From Oligoflexia bacterium (GTDB lineage: Bacteria; Bdellovibrionota; UBA1018): 8,628 nucleotides of DNA. Of this stretch, positions 6,048 through 8,628 are shown one piece after another; position 1 is the stretch's first letter; every line of letters begins with the position of its first letter. Below the pieces are notes generated by a model, which ran no database searches, had not been told where the DNA came from, and saw nothing but the letters and a program-made list of their open reading frames with translations. Location of the stretch: NCBI GenBank assembly GCA_903928955.1, contig CAIYTD010000400.1:1-8628 (forward strand), written 5' to 3'. The position numbers and the translations under genes were made by a program.

Positions 6048-6899
6048 ATGATTAAACTTCTCGGCAAACCAGTTGCTGACTCGATCCTGGCGAAAGTACT
6101 TAAAAGAACTCAAAATTTTACACAGAAATGGAATCGCCCCCCTCAACTCGCAGTAGTCATCGTAGGCGAAGACCCGGCGAGCATCCTTTATACGCGCAAA
6201 AAGGAACAAAAAGCAAAAGAGCTTGGAATGGATCACCGAACTATTGCTCTCCCTGCTACTGCTTCTCCAGCATTTGTTTACTCAGTAATTCAAGAACTCA
6301 ATCAAGATCGAGATGTTGATGGAATATTAATACAGAGACCTTTACCTAGAAGTTTCTTTGAAGGAGAAGTTTTATTTTGGATCTCACCTGAAAAAGATGT
6401 TGACGCATTTCACCCGCTGAACGCAGGAAAGTTGTTTTTAGGATTTCCTATTTTTTTACCCTGTACTCCTTCTGGAGTCATGACGTTACTGGAGTACTAT
6501 CAGATATCTCCCAGAGGGAAAATCGCGTGTGTCATCGGTAGAAGCTCGATAGTGGGAAAGCCTATGGTAGCACTCCTTACACAAGCCGATGCTACCGTTA
6601 TCCATTGCAACAGCAAAACGCCTCAACTTTCAAAACTCACCCAACAAGCTGACATACTCATCGTAGCAGCTGGAAAAATGGAATTTATCAATAAAGACTA
6701 TGTGCAGAAGGGTGCTACAGTAATTGACGTTGGAATCCACCGCGATTCGAAAGGAAAAATCGTCGGTGATGTACTCTTTGAGGATGTTGCTACGAAAGCA
6801 AGCGCAATCACTCCGGTTCCCGGAGGAATAGGTGTGATGACCATTGCCCTTTTAATGCAAAATACGATTACTGCTGCTGAGCTCAGGAAAAAGATATAA
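6048..6899 (+). CDS. folD: FolD, methylenetetrahydrofolate dehydrogenase/cyclohydrolase
   Basis: A bifunctional cytosolic enzyme converting 5,10-methylene-THF to 5,10-methenyl-THF (NAD(P)-dependent) and on to 10-formyl-THF. The 283-residue length is standard. Markers, in order: 'VVIVGEDPAS' at 36-45; Tyr48 and the catalytic Lys52 in 'YTRKKEQKA'; 'DGILIQRPLP' at 91-100; 'PEKDVDAFHP' at 114-123 with substrate-binding Asp119; 'PCTPSGVMTLL' at 138-148; the Rossmann turn 'VIGRSSIVGKP' at 162-172; 'IDVGI' at 226-230; and 'ITPVPGGIGVMT' at 254-265. Family consensus has Leu rather than Arg97, and usually Gly at 120. ATG 6048 is the first possible ATG, since an in-frame TAA lies at 6024-6026. Its Shine-Dalgarno is weak. 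It diverges from the lipoprotein gene and converges on gcvH, whose pathway makes its substrate. Confidence 0.95.
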   Translation: MIKLLGKPVADSILAKVLKRTQNFTQKWNRPPQLAVVIVGEDPASILYTRKKEQKAKELGMDHRTIALPATASPAFVYSVIQELNQDRDVDGILIQRPLPRSFFEGEVLFWISPEKDVDAFHPLNAGKLFLGFPIFLPCTPSGVMTLLEYYQISPRGKIACVIGRSSIVGKPMVALLTQADATVIHCNSKTPQLSKLTQQADILIVAAGKMEFINKDYVQKGATVIDVGIHRDSKGKIVGDVLFEDVATKASAITPVPGGIGVMTIALLMQNTITAAELRKKI

Positions 6900-6904
6900 A
6901 TATT

Positions 6905-7288
6905 CTAAATTTTTTCAACGTAGTTTGAATAAGATTCTGAATCAATCAAAAGATCGGTAGAATGAGAATCAGTCATTTCTATTTTAAGCATCCATGCCCT
7001 TCCATGAGGATCCTGATTCACTAAAGAGGGATCTTCTACCAGATGTGCATTTACAGCTAAAATCTTGCCTGCAACTGGAGCATATAAATCCGAAACCGCC
7101 TTGATACTTTCCACAACCCCAAAGGTCTCACCTTGCTTCAAAACACGACCTACAGTTGGCAGTTCGACATAAACAATATCACCCAACGCCTTTTGAGCGT
7201 GATCAGTAATTCCAATCGTTACTGTTTCTCCCTCTATTTTTGCCCATTCATGTTCTTTCGTATATTTAAGATCATTAGGAAATCGCAT
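6905..7288 (-). CDS. gcvH: GcvH, glycine cleavage system H protein
   Basis: The lipoyl carrier of the glycine cleavage system. It shuttles the aminomethyl group from GcvP to GcvT, and its dihydrolipoyl arm is reoxidised by the L protein. The 127-residue length is typical. The N-terminus has 'YTKEHEW' at 9-15 and 'GITDHAQKALGDIVYVELP' at 26-44. The lipoylation site is Lys63 in 'GVVESIKAVSDLYAPV' (57-72). 'GRAWMLKIEM' at 96-105 is the conserved C-terminal strand. The ATG at 7288 lies inside the end of gcvT (14-nt overlap) with AAGAGG 4 nt upstream, so it is probably coupled to gcvT. The TAG stop lies 5 nt from the folD stop on the other strand, so the two genes are tail to tail with no room for a conventional terminator. 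Confidence 0.96.
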   Translation of the reverse strand: MRFPNDLKYTKEHEWAKIEGETVTIGITDHAQKALGDIVYVELPTVGRVLKQGETFGVVESIKAVSDLYAPVAGKILAVNAHLVEDPSLVNQDPHGRAWMLKIEMTDSHSTDLLIDSESYSNYVEKI

Positions 7289-8408
7289 AAGGCCTCTTAT
7301 AAAATGGAGTTGCTACAACTTCTGCAGAATATTTATTATGGCGTATTTCAATTGTCAGTTTCGTTCCTATCTTACTAGAATCGATATCAACGTAACCTAT
7401 ACCAATCGCTCGATTAAGGGAAGGAGATTGACTTCCGCTAGTGACTTCTCCAATCCTTTGAGTTCCCTCTTCATTGTAAATCAGGTAACCATGACGAGGT
7501 ATACCCTTCTCTAATAATTTAAATCCAATGAGTTTGCGATTAAGTCCCCGTTGTGAAGCTTCTAATATCCGATCACGCCCAATAAAGTCGGCTTTATTTA
7601 ATTTCACTACCCATCCTAAACCCGCCTCTAATGGCAAGGTTTCATCCGTTAACTCATTTCCATAAAGCGGATACTTCATCTCTAACCGAAGAGTATCGCG
7701 AGCTCCCAATCCACAAGGCCGAAGACCATCAGTCTGACCGGCTTCCATTAAAGCTCGCCAAACTTCTGGACCACTATTCCAGTCTATATAAATCTCAAAA
7801 CCATCTTCACCGGTGTACCCAGTCCTTGCAAAAATAGCTGGTATATTATTTAAAACAACGCCCTCAGAAAACCAATAGGTCTTTACTTTCTCAAGAGCGG
7901 TTTCTGTAATTTTACTTAAAATAGACCTAGATTTTGGACCTTGAATAGCTATTTGACTATAACGAGCGCTTTCATTGGTGACTTGAAGATCTCCCCATTG
8001 ATATTGATATTCGTTATAAACAGTAACCATATGATTAAAGTCTTTTTCGGTATTGCTCGCATTGACAACTACCAGAAAACGATCAAAAGCACGTCGGTAT
8101 ATTACAAGATCATCTACCGCCCCGCCGTTTAGATTACACATAACAGAATAAATTGCCTGGCCAACAGACATATTCTTTACATCGTTACTTACTAGAAAAT
8201 CCAAATAACTTCCGGAGTCAGCTCCTTGGACATGAATTTCTCCCATATGACTTACATCAAAAATTCCGGCGTTCATCCTACAATTAAGATGCTCGTCAAT
8301 AATCCCAGCATATTGAACTGGAAGTTCCCACCCTCCAAAATCAACCAATCTGGCCCCTAATTTCTGATGCTCACCAAAAAGAGACGTTCTTTTCAACATG
8401 ATAAACAC
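7275..8408 (-). CDS. gcvT: GcvT, aminomethyltransferase (glycine cleavage T protein)
   Basis: Transfers the methylene carbon from aminomethyl-lipoyl GcvH to tetrahydrofolate, releasing ammonia and 5,10-methylene-THF. The 377-residue length fits the family. Markers: 'GARLVDFGGWELPVQY' at 18-33; 'AGIFDVSHMGEI' at 47-58; 'GGAVDDLVIYR' at 95-105, containing the conserved catalytic-site Asp pair 99/100; 'ARTGYTGEDGFEIY' at 194-207; 'GARDTLRLE' at 235-243; 'EAGLGW' at 261-266; and 'GEVTSGSQSPSLNRAIGIGYV' at 320-340. I give the GTG at 8408, with AGAAG 7 nt upstream. An in-frame ATG at 8399 (residue 4) would give the more usual 'MLKRTSLF' beginning but has no good Shine-Dalgarno. It lies 40 nt downstream of gcvP and overlaps gcvH by 14 nt. 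Confidence 0.95.
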   Translation of the reverse strand: MFIMLKRTSLFGEHQKLGARLVDFGGWELPVQYAGIIDEHLNCRMNAGIFDVSHMGEIHVQGADSGSYLDFLVSNDVKNMSVGQAIYSVMCNLNGGAVDDLVIYRRAFDRFLVVVNASNTEKDFNHMVTVYNEYQYQWGDLQVTNESARYSQIAIQGPKSRSILSKITETALEKVKTYWFSEGVVLNNIPAIFARTGYTGEDGFEIYIDWNSGPEVWRALMEAGQTDGLRPCGLGARDTLRLEMKYPLYGNELTDETLPLEAGLGWVVKLNKADFIGRDRILEASQRGLNRKLIGFKLLEKGIPRHGYLIYNEEGTQRIGEVTSGSQSPSLNRAIGIGYVDIDSSKIGTKLTIEIRHNKYSAEVVATPFYKRPYAIS

Positions 8409-8448
8409 ATCTACACTTCTGAGAAGGAGCTGTCCAGAGGCTAGAATT

Positions 8449-8628
8449 TCAAGAGTAGCTACCAGAATCTTCGACTATCAAACAAGAACAAACTAAATTT
8501 CTATCACCCAGCACATTATTAATGCGCCCTACAGATGGCCAAAATTTATTTTCACGCACCCATGGTGCCGGAAATACCGCTCTCTCTCTAGAATACGGAT
8601 ACGACCACGCTGAATTTGTTACCTGTTG
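8449..8628 (-). CDS. gcvP: GcvP, glycine dehydrogenase (decarboxylating), C-terminal fragment in window
   Basis: The P protein is the PLP enzyme that decarboxylates glycine and loads the aminomethyl group onto lipoyl-GcvH. Only its last 59 residues and a TGA (8451-8449) lie in the window. The 5' part is beyond the right edge. The tail is diagnostic: 'SYPYSRERAVFPAPW', then 'NKFWPSVGRINNVLGDRNLVCSC' in overlapping conserved order. This matches the C-terminus of the long single-chain GcvP family, and by sequence the PA/PB split form cannot be excluded. The last 10 residues are variable. It is the first gene, in transcription order, of a P-T-H cluster, and the gap to gcvT is about 40 nt. Confidence 0.9.
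   Translation of the reverse strand, partial: QQVTNSAWSYPYSRERAVFPAPWVRENKFWPSVGRINNVLGDRNLVCSCLIVEDSGSYS

Noticed and set aside
6012..6236. Minus-strand open frame antisense to the 5' end of folD
   Set aside because: No recognisable product; it overlaps a clear FolD N-terminus.
6877..6886. 10-bp palindrome CTGAGCTCAG near the folD stop, as a terminator
   Set aside because: There is almost no loop and it lies in folD coding sequence.
6887..6916. GAAAAA/TTTTTC inverted pair spanning the folD-gcvH convergent stops, as a bidirectional terminator
   Set aside because: The stem is all A-T except one pair and the loop is 18 nt. It could bring U-tracts but is too weak to call.
7133..7378. Plus-strand open frame across the gcvT-gcvH junction
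   Set aside because: Antisense to two strong glycine cleavage genes. It has hydrophobic runs, but composition is explained by the complementary reading.

Overview
The window is about 8.6 kb of compact, AT-rich bacterial chromosome, nearly all coding. It suggests a flagellated, diderm (Gram-negative) bacterium. The evidence is an L-ring lipoprotein (FlgH), a periplasmic P-ring chaperone (FlgA), two distal/proximal rod proteins (FlgG, FlgF), a lipobox-bearing lipoprotein and a beta-barrel-like protein ending in Phe. The character of FlgF and FlgG, plus a delta-60-repeat lipoprotein, makes me favour Bdellovibrionota or another former 'deltaproteobacterial' lineage. That placement is inference from memory of family sequences, not a search. 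Nothing looks mobile: there is no IS, phage gene, tRNA, rRNA or CRISPR array.

Layout. From 5917 down to the left edge, six genes run in the minus direction. First is a 603-residue lipoprotein with seven delta-60 repeats (5917-4106). After 62 nt comes an unrecognised signal-peptide protein that looks like an outer-membrane beta-barrel (4043-3186). After a 113-nt gap with a candidate promoter comes the flagellar cluster flgF-flgG-flgA-flgH (3072 to the left edge). Inside it flgF/flgG and flgA/flgH overlap by 4 nt (ATGA and GTGA), and flgG-flgA are separated by about 41 nt. flgH starts at a GTG and leaves the window unfinished after 245 codons. Three of the four flagellar genes use non-ATG starts.

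On the right is a one-carbon module. folD (6048-6899, plus) diverges from the lipoprotein gene across a 130-nt AT-rich spacer that holds a perfect 14-bp palindrome. It converges, with only 5 nt between stop codons, on a minus-strand glycine cleavage cluster: gcvP (only the last 59 residues are in the window), gcvT and gcvH. GcvP, GcvT and lipoyl-GcvH (with the L protein encoded elsewhere) break glycine down to 5,10-methylene-tetrahydrofolate. FolD converts that to 10-formyl-tetrahydrofolate, so the neighbours are metabolically coupled although transcribed towards each other.

The best candidates for something undescribed are the delta-60 lipoprotein with its barrel-like neighbour beside the flagellar rod genes, and the FlgH, whose N-terminal linker and mid-protein insert look unusual. 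I did not see a clearly new defence, mobile or regulatory system.
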